Source: DATJGR01 sp963735085
Lineage (GTDB): Bacteria; Pseudomonadota; Gammaproteobacteria; Pseudomonadales; Azotimanducaceae
Length of the DNA: 64,000 nucleotides
Assembly: GCA_963735085.1 (NCBI GenBank)
Contig: CAVTJP010000005.1
Location: forward strand, 868,001-932,000
Direction of reading: 5' to 3'
Within the stretch, counting starts at the first letter, position 1; each line of letters opens with the position of its first letter. Shown piece by piece: positions 35,117-42,818 of the stretch. The notes under the pieces were generated by a model, which worked only from the letters and a program-made list of their open reading frames with translations, made no database searches and was not told the DNA's origin. The position numbers and the translations under genes are program-made.

Positions 35117-35134
35117 ATGACAGGCGTGTGACAA
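35117..35134 (-). promoter_or_regulatory. Pho box of the pst operon
   Basis: On the minus strand TTGTCAC, spacer ACGC, CTGTCAT: two near-perfect PhoB 7-mers with the 4-bp spacer. Ten bases further on is TATCGT, a likely -10. Transcription would start about 40 bp before pstS. Confidence 0.88.
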
Positions 35135-35212
35135 CGGTCACCCCCGACTTGCGACCGGTCATAGAGTCGGACCCCCAAAAATCGGCCGACCCGACTGCGG
35201 CGCACTCACGAT

Positions 35213-35590
35213 TCAACGCAGCCCGCGCAGCTTGTTCATGCCGTCCAGCGCCGCCATGTAGCACTCGGTCAACGTCGGATAGTTGAAGACGCTATTCACG
35301 AAGTAGTCGGACGTACCGTCGTGTGCCATCACTGCCTGGCCGATGTGCACAAGTTCGGTCGCCTGCGAGCCTAGCACCCACACCCCGAGAATCTTCCTCG
35401 TATCCAGGTGAAAAATCAGCTTCGGCAAGCCTTCCGAGTCCCCGATGATCTGTCCCCGGGCGATTTCCTTGTATCGCGCCACGCCGGTCTCGAATGGGAT
35501 CGCTTTCTGGGTGAGTTCGTCTTCACGCGCGCCGACCCAGGCAATCTCGGGAATGGCATAGACGAGAACGATGAGGTCGAACGATTGCAT
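35213..35590 (-). pseudogene. sthA: soluble transhydrogenase SthA, C-terminal remnant
   Basis: About 117 residues matching the dimerisation domain of the soluble pyridine nucleotide transhydrogenase: VYAIPEIAWVGAREDELT, KEIARGQIIGDSEG, LGVWVLGSQATELVHIGQAVM and FNYPTLTECY. The N-terminal FAD and NAD domains (roughly 340 residues) are absent. Upstream of VYAIPEI (35563) the frame reads into unrelated sequence shared with the opposite-strand ppk2 remnant. The protein would have balanced NADH and NADPH; this copy cannot. Confidence 0.88.
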
Positions 35591-36154
35591 GGGCTGCGTT
35601 TTGATAGCGCGACGGTACTTCCAACGCTATGTCGCACATCTGCCAGCGGCCGGCGAGATCGTGCTGTTCGATCGCAGCTGGTACAACCGCGCCGGCGTCG
35701 AACGCGTGATGGATTTCTGCACCGACGAAGAATACGAGGAGTTTTTCCGCACAGTACCGGAGTTCGAAAAGATGCTCGCGCGATCCGGCATCAAGCTGAT
35801 CAAGTACTGGTTTTCGATTACCGATGACGAACAGTACATGCGCTTTCTCGGCCGCCTGCACGATCCGTTGAAGCAATGGAAGCTCAGCTCGATGGACCTC
35901 GAGAGCCGGCGTCGTTGGGAGGCGTATACGAAAGCAAAGGAGATCATGCTGGAACGCACCCACATTCCCGAGGCACCCTGGTGGGTTGTTCAGGCAGTGG
36001 ACAAGAAGCGTGCCCGCCTCAACTGCATCCGCCACTCCAGTTGCCCTACCGGGAAGTGGAGCACCCGCCGATCGAGTTACCGGATCGCGAGCGCAGCCCC
36101 GACTATCTGCGCCACCCGGTGCCGCTGCACATGGTCGTGCCTGAGGTCTATTGA
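35571..36154 (+). pseudogene. ppk2: polyphosphate kinase 2, truncated and frameshifted
   Basis: From about 35616 the frame is PPK2: YFQRYVAHLPAAGEIVLFDRSWYNRAG (in parts), KLIKYWFSITDDEQ, HDPLKQWKLSSMDLESRRRW. The N-terminal part with the Walker A loop (about 100 residues) is missing. At about 36035-36045 the frame shifts: CIRH is followed in another frame by QLPYREVEHPPIELP and ends LHMVVPEVY at 36154, the true PPK2 C-terminus. The enzyme would make or use polyphosphate. The broken 5' end meets the broken 5' end of sthA head to head. Confidence 0.88.
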
Positions 36155-36457
36155 TCTCTGTGCAGGCCGCGAGAAGAGCCTGCTGAAAAAAGCCGCTCGG
36201 GCGACACCGTCGACGAGCCTAGGCATCCGGACGGTGCACCCCAGCGGACAACCGTGAAACCTCGTGAGAAGCGAAGATTCATCGGACTCGCCGGATGCCG
36301 CGAGGGGAGGCACAACATCCAACGTGGCCGCATTGTCGCTGCTGTTCGTGACAACCTGATGACTGGCGTGCGGCACAACGACCACGTGCATACCGCCGCA
36401 CCCCAATACATTTGTCTGGCGTTTAACAATCGGCTCACGCGGCGGAATTCTCCAGAC

Positions 36458-36475
36458 CTGTAACGGAAATGTCAC
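36458..36475 (+). promoter_or_regulatory. Pho box upstream of porin gene
   Basis: CTGTAAC, spacer GGAA, ATGTCAC, with GACACT 10 bp downstream as a possible -10. It lies 76 bp before the porin start. The rest of the 396-bp gap 36155-36550 shows no convincing gene. Confidence 0.8.
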
Positions 36476-36550
36476 AGACAGAGGCGACACTGCTTCGCCT
36501 CGCGATTTGCAGCGAGTCGTACAAGCCAATCCAATGACTAGGAGACATTC

Positions 36551-37822
36551 ATGTGGGGAATAACCATGCGGGGAACAACACTTAGCGTCTGCGCGGGCGT
36601 GGCGCTGGCCGCAATCGCGCCGCTCGCGTCTGCCGAAACCGTCGACGCGAAGTTGCTGGGCATGCTGCGCGACAACGGCTCGATCACCGCTGCGCAGTAC
36701 ACCGAACTAAGCGCGGACCTGACGAAACAGCAGCAGGCGAGCGTGCCCACCGAATCGCTCGACAAAGTCGACAAGAAAGACTTCGACACCCTGCAAGAGA
36801 AGATTGCATGGGCTACCAAGACAGTCGTCGGCGGTGACGTGCGGGTACGGCAGGAGACCATCAGCATAGAGCACAACGACCCCGAACGAGCCGCCGACCG
36901 CCAACGCATCCGCGCGCGCGTCGGGTTCGTCTCGCAGGTGAATTCAGACGTCGAAGCCGGGGTGCGCATCGCGTCCGGCAACAGCAACGACGCGCGATCG
37001 ACGAACCAGGATCTCGACAACTACTTCGTCAAGAAGGACTTGTGGCTCGATCGGGCCTATGTGAATTGGCATCCCTCAAACGTGCCGGGCCTGCAGTTGA
37101 TCGGCGGCAAGATGGCGCAACCCTGGGTCACCGAAGAGCAACTGATCTGGGACGATGACATCAACCCGGAGGGGGTCGCGTCGCTGTACAGCCACAAATT
37201 CGGCGAGATGGAGCTGTTCGGATCGACCGGCGCATTTACGTTGAAAAACAACGTCAACGGCAACGGCAACCAGTTCACCGACGATTTGCGACTTATCTCG
37301 GGTCAACTCGGCGTGAGCCTCGGCGTCACCGACAACATCAAACTCAGGGTTGGTGGCAGCGTATACCACTACCACTTGGATGGCGCCGCGGCGCCTCTTT
37401 CGGCCAACGGCAACACCTCGACGCAGTTCCAGTTGTATGAGGGATTCGCCGACGTTGACATCGACGGCCTGCCTTTGCCACTCAAGGTCTACGGTCAGTA
37501 CGTGAAGAATCCCAGTGCCAACGGACCACAAAGCGGCGATGACATGGGCTGGCTGGTTGGCTTGAAGACGAAGATCTGGCTGATCAACCTCAACTACAAC
37601 TATCGCGATCTGGATCGCAACGCGGTGGTCGGCGCGTTCACCGACTCCGACTTCGCCGCCGGAACGACGGCTTCGAAGGGTTCCAAGTTCCAAGCCACCT
37701 ACGATATCGCTAAGAACTTCACGTTCTCCACGACGTATTTCATGACCGAGGCAGACGCCGTCAACGCTCAGTCGGGATCCAATGTTGATACCTGGCAGAT
37801 CGACCTGATTGCGAAGTTCTAA
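36551..37822 (+). CDS. putative outer-membrane porin (Porin_5-like)
   Basis: A 423-residue outer-membrane barrel protein. The signal peptide ends ASA-ETVDAKLL (about residue 28), a short coiled-coil-like periplasmic segment (about 30-80) follows, and the rest alternates amphipathic strands, ending with the C-terminal aromatic LIAKF expected for barrel assembly. IAWATKTVVGGDVRVRQETI starts the barrel. The layout fits the putative-porin family PF16930. A Pho box in front suggests phosphate or phosphorylated-ligand uptake, much as OprP/OprO serve pseudomonads, though it is not clearly their homologue. ATG 36551 has AGGAGA. Confidence 0.88.
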   Translation: MWGITMRGTTLSVCAGVALAAIAPLASAETVDAKLLGMLRDNGSITAAQYTELSADLTKQQQASVPTESLDKVDKKDFDTLQEKIAWATKTVVGGDVRVRQETISIEHNDPERAADRQRIRARVGFVSQVNSDVEAGVRIASGNSNDARSTNQDLDNYFVKKDLWLDRAYVNWHPSNVPGLQLIGGKMAQPWVTEEQLIWDDDINPEGVASLYSHKFGEMELFGSTGAFTLKNNVNGNGNQFTDDLRLISGQLGVSLGVTDNIKLRVGGSVYHYHLDGAAAPLSANGNTSTQFQLYEGFADVDIDGLPLPLKVYGQYVKNPSANGPQSGDDMGWLVGLKTKIWLINLNYNYRDLDRNAVVGAFTDSDFAAGTTASKGSKFQATYDIAKNFTFSTTYFMTEADAVNAQSGSNVDTWQIDLIAKF

Positions 37823-38004
37823 CTCGCCCGACTCGACCGGTGGCACGTGGCGGGGCATCATCCCCGCTTCGTGGCCGCTGGCACCTGCGATGATCGCCCT
37901 GCCGGTATCCGATCGAAAATCAGACGGTGATCAAGACGACTTGTTCACCAATCCCAAGCAGAAAGGCACGGAAGACCACATTATGATGGGACGGCGCGGC
38001 TGAC

Positions 38005-38766
38005 ATGGCGGAACACGGCGAGTTCAATCACCATTTCTCGAGCCAGTTCAATCAGGAACTCGCGGAATTGCGCAGCCGCGTGCTTGCGATGGGTCGCGCT
38101 GCCGCGCAGCAGATTGCCGACGCGGTCACCGCGCTCGAGAGCCGCAACGAAAAACTGGCGCGAGCGGTCATCAGCACCGACCCGAAGATCAACGCACTCG
38201 AGGTCCACCTCGACCAGGAATGCAGCCGCATCATGGCGCGTCGACAGCCGGCAGCGGGTGATCTGCGGTTGATATTCGCGGTGATCAAGACCGTGACAGA
38301 CATCGAACGCATCGGCGATCAGGCAAAGAGCGTTGCGAAGATGGCGCTCAAAATGGCCGCACTGGAACACGATCCTCGCAGCGTCGAGCTGCAACACCTG
38401 GGCGACCTGGTCGGCGATATGGTGCACGAGGCACTCGCGGCCTTTTCCGACTTGGACGTCGACCTCGCGCTCGAAGTAGAGCGCGCCGACATTGCTGCAG
38501 ACATCGAATACGAGTCGATCATGCGCGCATTGACCACGTTGATGTCTCGGGATTCGAGCGCGATCGGCTGGGCACTGAACCTGGTATGGGCAGCGCGCGC
38601 GCTGGAACGCGCCGGCGATCACGCCAAGAACATCTGTGAATATCTGATCTACATGGTGCAGGGCGAAGACGTGCGCCATGTGAGCATCGAAGATCGCGAA
38701 CGTCAGGTGCACAGGATTGCCGGCGAGTCCCCAGGCGCATCTGACACTGATTCAAACGACGTTTGA
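38005..38766 (+). CDS. phoU: second PhoU-like protein
   Basis: A 253-residue protein with two PhoU helical repeats (VIKTVTDIERIGDQAKSVAK and LVWAARALERAGDHAKNICEYL). It is closer to textbook PhoU in the second repeat than the pst-linked copy. A 25-residue Ser/Asp-rich tail follows. Two PhoU proteins in one locus suggest separate control of transport and polyphosphate or kinase signalling. It follows the porin by 182 bp, and no Pho box is evident directly ahead of it. Confidence 0.93.
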   Translation: MAEHGEFNHHFSSQFNQELAELRSRVLAMGRAAAQQIADAVTALESRNEKLARAVISTDPKINALEVHLDQECSRIMARRQPAAGDLRLIFAVIKTVTDIERIGDQAKSVAKMALKMAALEHDPRSVELQHLGDLVGDMVHEALAAFSDLDVDLALEVERADIAADIEYESIMRALTTLMSRDSSAIGWALNLVWAARALERAGDHAKNICEYLIYMVQGEDVRHVSIEDRERQVHRIAGESPGASDTDSNDV

Positions 38767-38773
38767 CACGCGA

Positions 38774-38965
38774 TCAGCGCAGCAGGACACCGGTCATCGC
38801 GAGGATGTCCTCGGGCAGCAGATCGAAGAACGCAACGCCGACCACGGCGCCCGCGCTGAAACCGAGCACCAGGTGCAAGCGATCCTCGAGGCGTAGCGCG
38901 AACAATCCGCCGGCGAAGGTCGTTGCGAACGCGGCGCATGCGATCGCAACAGTCAGCATCGACAC
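38774..38965 (-). pseudogene. ZIP-type metal transporter, truncated
   Basis: A 63-residue frame: MSMLTVAIACAAFATTFAGG, a Leu/Arg cytoplasmic turn, then LVLGFSAGAVVGVAFFDLLPE, which resembles the first two helices of a bacterial ZIP-family transporter (about 240 residues when complete). After DLLPE it ends quickly as DILAMTGVLLR and a TGA. The gene sits 18 bp after the TonB receptor and 7 bp from the phoU-like stop, so its 3' part has been lost or an internal segment deleted. Confidence 0.7.
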
Positions 38966-38983
38966 CGACGAATCACAGCGTCG

Positions 38984-41140
38984 TCACAGCGCTTGCGACA
39001 ATCCGAAGAACAGACCACGCCGCGGACCGTATTGCGGCGCGCCGACACCGACACCGGTACCGTCCCGAATCTCGTATCTGTTATCGAACACGTTCACTAC
39101 ATCGAAGCGGGCGGTCAGTGGTCCCATTTCAGTCAAGTGGAAGATCTGGCTGATGCCGAGGTTGAACTGCGTGTAGCTCGGCAACTGCTCGCCATTCGGC
39201 ACGCTGCTGCCGTCCGGCAATGCCAAGTCGGCGCGCAACCCGTCGCCGTAGATCATGTCCGCGCTGACACGTGTTTCGTGCCACACATAGGACGCACCCG
39301 CCGACGCGGTGACCTTCTGTTCATGATCGAGATCGATGAAGTGTTTTTCGATGTACGCGAGATCGTCCGGGCCGAAGTTGAACTGCGCCGACTCGACGGC
39401 GCGCCCCTGTGCGCTTTGGAAGGCGAGATTTGCATACGTGGTGAAGCCCCCCGTCGCGTAGGTCGCCGTGAATTCGATGCCTTTAATCTTGCCCTCGTTG
39501 TAGTTGAACGGCGTCAGAATGATCGGCGCACCGAATTGACCCTCGTCGATCAGGTGTAGCGAGTCCCGGTAGTAGCCATCGACGCCGAGCGTTAGCGCCC
39601 CGAACAGTTGCTGTTGCAACCCGACGTCATAGTAGTCCTCGCGCTCGGCCTTTGCCGGCGTGTCGGCGAACACTTCGGGCGCTGCGGTCGTGTTGGTAAA
39701 TTTCGATATCGATTCGCTGCCAACGAGTTCGAACGCGGGCGGGGTGAAATACCGCGAGTAACCGGCGTGTACGGTCGTCGTCGATGTCGCCTGCCAGACG
39801 GTGTTGATGCGCGGACTGACCTGATCGCTATGCGAAAACCCGTCGTAGTGGTCGTAACGCAAGCCGTAGTTGATCGTCAGCGATTCAGCCGCGGCCCATT
39901 CGTCTTGCACATACACACTCTCGATCCATTGGGTCTGGGAACCGTTGTCGGCAATCGGGAACGGTATGTCGCTCGTTTGATTGCCTTCATCGTCGGTCGG
40001 CAGCACCAGCGACGTAGTTTGCGATTTCGCGTCGTCATGCTGGAAGTACCAGCCGGCGCGCAGCGTGTGCGAATCGTTGAGCTTGTAGGAGGCGTCGGTT
40101 TGCCAGCCGAGCGCGACGTCGCGCTTGTAGGCGTCTTGGGCGATGCCGGTGTACAGCAGGTCGCCGAGCGGAGACGGTGTGAAGGCGAGCCGCGAATAGC
40201 GCGTCGTCAACGACGTCTGCCAATCGAGGTCACCTTGCGAATGTTGCCAGCTGGCGATTGCGTAGTTCGTCAGTTCGCGCTGGTTCTCGTCGAGTGCCTT
40301 GCTCGGGTAATCGGTGACGCCGAATGCGCTGAGCCCCAACGACGGTTCGAGGCCGCCCTGGTTCGGGATCTGGAATTTGCCGTTCGACGTGCCGACTGCC
40401 AGCGACAGCCGATTGTCCGGATCGAGGATGTCCTCGAAATAGCCGAAGCCGTGATACTGCGTCGTGTCGTCGTGCAACGGCGTGGTGCTGCCATCGGGCG
40501 ATTCGATGCCTAACTCGCTCTTGAGGTAATCGCCGGTGACGAAGTAGTTGATATTGTCCGCGCCACCGCCATAAACAAAGCTAGGCTGGACGGTGCCGTG
40601 GCCGCCGCCGTATACGTCGATCGAACCACCCGGAGAGATGACGCCGCTTTTCGTCGTGATGTCGATGATACCCGCCGTGCGCAGACCGTATTGCGCCGGC
40701 AACGCGCCGGTTACGAGGCTCATCGACGAGATCGGACGTGGACTCAAAGACTGTCCAAAAACGCTGTTGCCTTCCGGCAGGATGATGCCGTTCAGGCGAT
40801 ATTGCAGATTGGCGTGATCGCCGCGGACGTGGAATTGACCGAACGAGTCTTGCGCGACGCTCGGTGCCTGCATGACGATTTTGTTCAGCAGGTTGTTGTC
40901 AGCCCCGGGTGTCGCATCGATCGCGGTCTCGTCGATCGTGTACGTCGACGCACCGGTTTGCGTGCTGATCGCGGCGCGTTTGTCGTTCAGTTGCTTGGCG
41001 ATGATCTCTATTGTTTCAACATTCTCCGTCGGCGCGGAAGTGGCATCGGTCGCGTCGGCGGCTGCATCGTTTGCGGCCGCATTGCCACGCGCTGATATCG
41101 CGCAGGCCATTGCCAGCGCGACCAGGTGTTTCGCTTTCAT
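38984..41140 (-). CDS. TonB-dependent outer-membrane receptor
   Basis: A 718-residue receptor with a signal peptide (about 1-22), a plug domain (about 55-180: VETIEIIAKQLNDKRAAIS, VRGDHANLQYRLNGIILPEG) and a 22-strand barrel ending in FFGLSQAL. Plug features fit siderophore-independent metal or vitamin receptors. It lies between a DUF2946-like gene and a ZIP fragment, which points to a metal ion, possibly zinc, copper or iron. TonB, ExbB and ExbD are not in view. Confidence 0.93.
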   Translation of the reverse strand: MKAKHLVALAMACAISARGNAAANDAAADATDATSAPTENVETIEIIAKQLNDKRAAISTQTGASTYTIDETAIDATPGADNNLLNKIVMQAPSVAQDSFGQFHVRGDHANLQYRLNGIILPEGNSVFGQSLSPRPISSMSLVTGALPAQYGLRTAGIIDITTKSGVISPGGSIDVYGGGHGTVQPSFVYGGGADNINYFVTGDYLKSELGIESPDGSTTPLHDDTTQYHGFGYFEDILDPDNRLSLAVGTSNGKFQIPNQGGLEPSLGLSAFGVTDYPSKALDENQRELTNYAIASWQHSQGDLDWQTSLTTRYSRLAFTPSPLGDLLYTGIAQDAYKRDVALGWQTDASYKLNDSHTLRAGWYFQHDDAKSQTTSLVLPTDDEGNQTSDIPFPIADNGSQTQWIESVYVQDEWAAAESLTINYGLRYDHYDGFSHSDQVSPRINTVWQATSTTTVHAGYSRYFTPPAFELVGSESISKFTNTTAAPEVFADTPAKAEREDYYDVGLQQQLFGALTLGVDGYYRDSLHLIDEGQFGAPIILTPFNYNEGKIKGIEFTATYATGGFTTYANLAFQSAQGRAVESAQFNFGPDDLAYIEKHFIDLDHEQKVTASAGASYVWHETRVSADMIYGDGLRADLALPDGSSVPNGEQLPSYTQFNLGISQIFHLTEMGPLTARFDVVNVFDNRYEIRDGTGVGVGAPQYGPRRGLFFGLSQAL

Positions 41141-41215
41141 CAGTTCGTCCTCTCAATTGCTTCAAATCGCTACGCTCACCGGGATCGGCGAGCTGCGTTG
41201 CATGAACCGGAGCAA

Positions 41216-41521
41216 TCAGAGGAACGTGGGGGGTGCGCGGGCGGCGTGTGGCGAAAAGATGGACGGCAGAACGGCCGCTGCGAATTCAACGCACGCGGTT
41301 GCGACTCCGAAGTGGATCGCAACGATCGGTGCCGCCGCCACAGCCGGCGGCGCCGCGGCGTGTCCTATTGCCTGACAGATCTGACAAGGTGCGCCGCTCT
41401 CATGCAGCGAGAGGTCGGCCTTGTGCGCCAGGCTGATGGTCTGCCCAATCGCGAACGCGCACATCACAACGATGGCGTGCGTGCGCCATCGGCCAAGTTG
41501 TTTGCGCAGCGATCGGATCAT
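41216..41521 (-). CDS. DUF2946-like small membrane protein
   Basis: A 101-residue protein with an N-terminal membrane helix (about 14-33), a potential metal site HESGAPCQICQAIGHA (Cys-x2-Cys with flanking His) near residues 41-55, and a second hydrophobic stretch. The layout fits DUF2946 proteins, often found beside TonB receptors and copper genes. It lies 20 bp after the peroxidase and 75 bp before the receptor on the same strand. A periplasmic metal-handling role is an inference. Confidence 0.65.
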   Translation of the reverse strand: MIRSLRKQLGRWRTHAIVVMCAFAIGQTISLAHKADLSLHESGAPCQICQAIGHAAAPPAVAAAPIVAIHFGVATACVEFAAAVLPSIFSPHAARAPPTFL

Positions 41522-41541
41522 CGCGGCATGCTAGCGCCGCG

Positions 41542-42765
41542 TTAGCGGCGAGGCAATTTCGCGGCGGCAGACCAGCCGTCTGTCAGCGTGCCGAGGAAGG
41601 CAATAATGTCGGCGATCTCTGAGTTGGTCAGAGTCGGTGCGTCGCCGGGGTGCCGACCGAACGGCGCCTCGACGTTCACGTTGGCGCGATAGCGCTCGGG
41701 CAGGTCGTCGTACGCGATGACGTGGCCCGCCGGGTCGCGCGCGTACCACAACTCCGGACGCTGGTCGCGCTGCGCATAGAAATGCAGGACCTGATCGAGA
41801 TCGTGAAATACGCCGTTGTGGAAAAAGGTGTGCCGCAGCGTGACGTTTCGCAGCGACGGCGTGCGGAACAGACCGCAGTACTCTGGATGGTCCTTCAGGT
41901 CTGTGCGCAGCGGACCGCACAGGCCGAGATCGTAGTAGCCGGGGTTGGCGTTCGCCGCAATCTTGCGATTGCGCGGAGCGCCGAGCGCGACGTAGCCGAA
42001 GTCGGTGAATGCCGGAAACGCGCCCGTTGAGCCGATCTCGCTGCGGTGACAGAAGTTGCAGTTGCCTTTCGCGGGGTCGTTGAAGAGTTCGAGGCCGCGC
42101 ATTTCTTGATCGGTCAGCTGGGTCCGGTGCCGTAGGAAGGCGTCGTACTTGCTCGTGTATGGGAAGAACTCCGCTGGATCGTCCTCGAAGAACTCGAGCG
42201 AGCGGGTGATGTCCCCGAATGCCGCGTTGGAATTGTCGAAGACGTTCGGACCAAAGATGCGACGGAACTCGCCCGCGTAGCTCGATGCGCGCACCGCGGC
42301 GACGACCTGTTCGGGGCCCGCGTTCGCCATCTCCAGCGGCGACAGCAACGGCAGACGCGCTTGCTCGCGTGCGTTCTGTACCCGTCCGTCCCACATCAGT
42401 CCGCCGGTCGCACCGTTGTCGACGCTCTCGTCGAAATCTTCGTCATAGTAGTGCTCCGTGAAGACGGGCACCGTTTGCAGGTAGCGCAGCGACGGCACCG
42501 CGCGTTGACCTTGCCGGTCGCCGTACTGGCCGCCGAGTTGCACTGCGCGATCGTTCGGCGGTCCGTAGGCGAAACTTCGATCATGGCAACTCGCGCAGGA
42601 CAGCGTGTGTGAAGACGAGAGATCGCAATCGAAGAACAGCCGCCGACCCAACGCCTGCAAGGCGGCAACCGGCGGATGATTCGGTACGGGTGGAGGCTCG
42701 GCTAGTGTCACGCCGCTGCATCCCAGCGCGAATGTGGCAATCAAAGCGGTTCGGAAATTGCCCAC
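41542..42765 (-). CDS. di-haem cytochrome c peroxidase, MauG-like
   Basis: A 407-residue periplasmic protein with a signal peptide and two c-type haem sites: CASCH near residue 58 and CNFCH near 236. Segments TGGLMWDGRVQNAREQA and RTPSLRNVTLRHTFFHNG are typical of the cytochrome-c-peroxidase/MauG family. It may reduce peroxide or oxidise a protein or metal. The start is GTG 42765, without a good ribosome site, so the first residues are uncertain. It heads a same-strand run with the DUF2946-like and TonB genes and diverges from the AcpA-type gene by 53 bp. Confidence 0.9.
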   Translation of the reverse strand: MGNFRTALIATFALGCSGVTLAEPPPVPNHPPVAALQALGRRLFFDCDLSSSHTLSCASCHDRSFAYGPPNDRAVQLGGQYGDRQGQRAVPSLRYLQTVPVFTEHYYDEDFDESVDNGATGGLMWDGRVQNAREQARLPLLSPLEMANAGPEQVVAAVRASSYAGEFRRIFGPNVFDNSNAAFGDITRSLEFFEDDPAEFFPYTSKYDAFLRHRTQLTDQEMRGLELFNDPAKGNCNFCHRSEIGSTGAFPAFTDFGYVALGAPRNRKIAANANPGYYDLGLCGPLRTDLKDHPEYCGLFRTPSLRNVTLRHTFFHNGVFHDLDQVLHFYAQRDQRPELWYARDPAGHVIAYDDLPERYRANVNVEAPFGRHPGDAPTLTNSEIADIIAFLGTLTDGWSAAAKLPRR

Positions 42766-42818
42766 CTTAAGCCGCGGCGATGTCGATGGATTAGTCTATA
42801 TCGTCAGGAGCAAGCACG

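Noticed and set aside
36155..36457. Possible genes in the gap before the porin (frames on both strands up to 150 codons)
   Set aside because: Neither strand gives a convincing protein; the only supported element is the Pho box.
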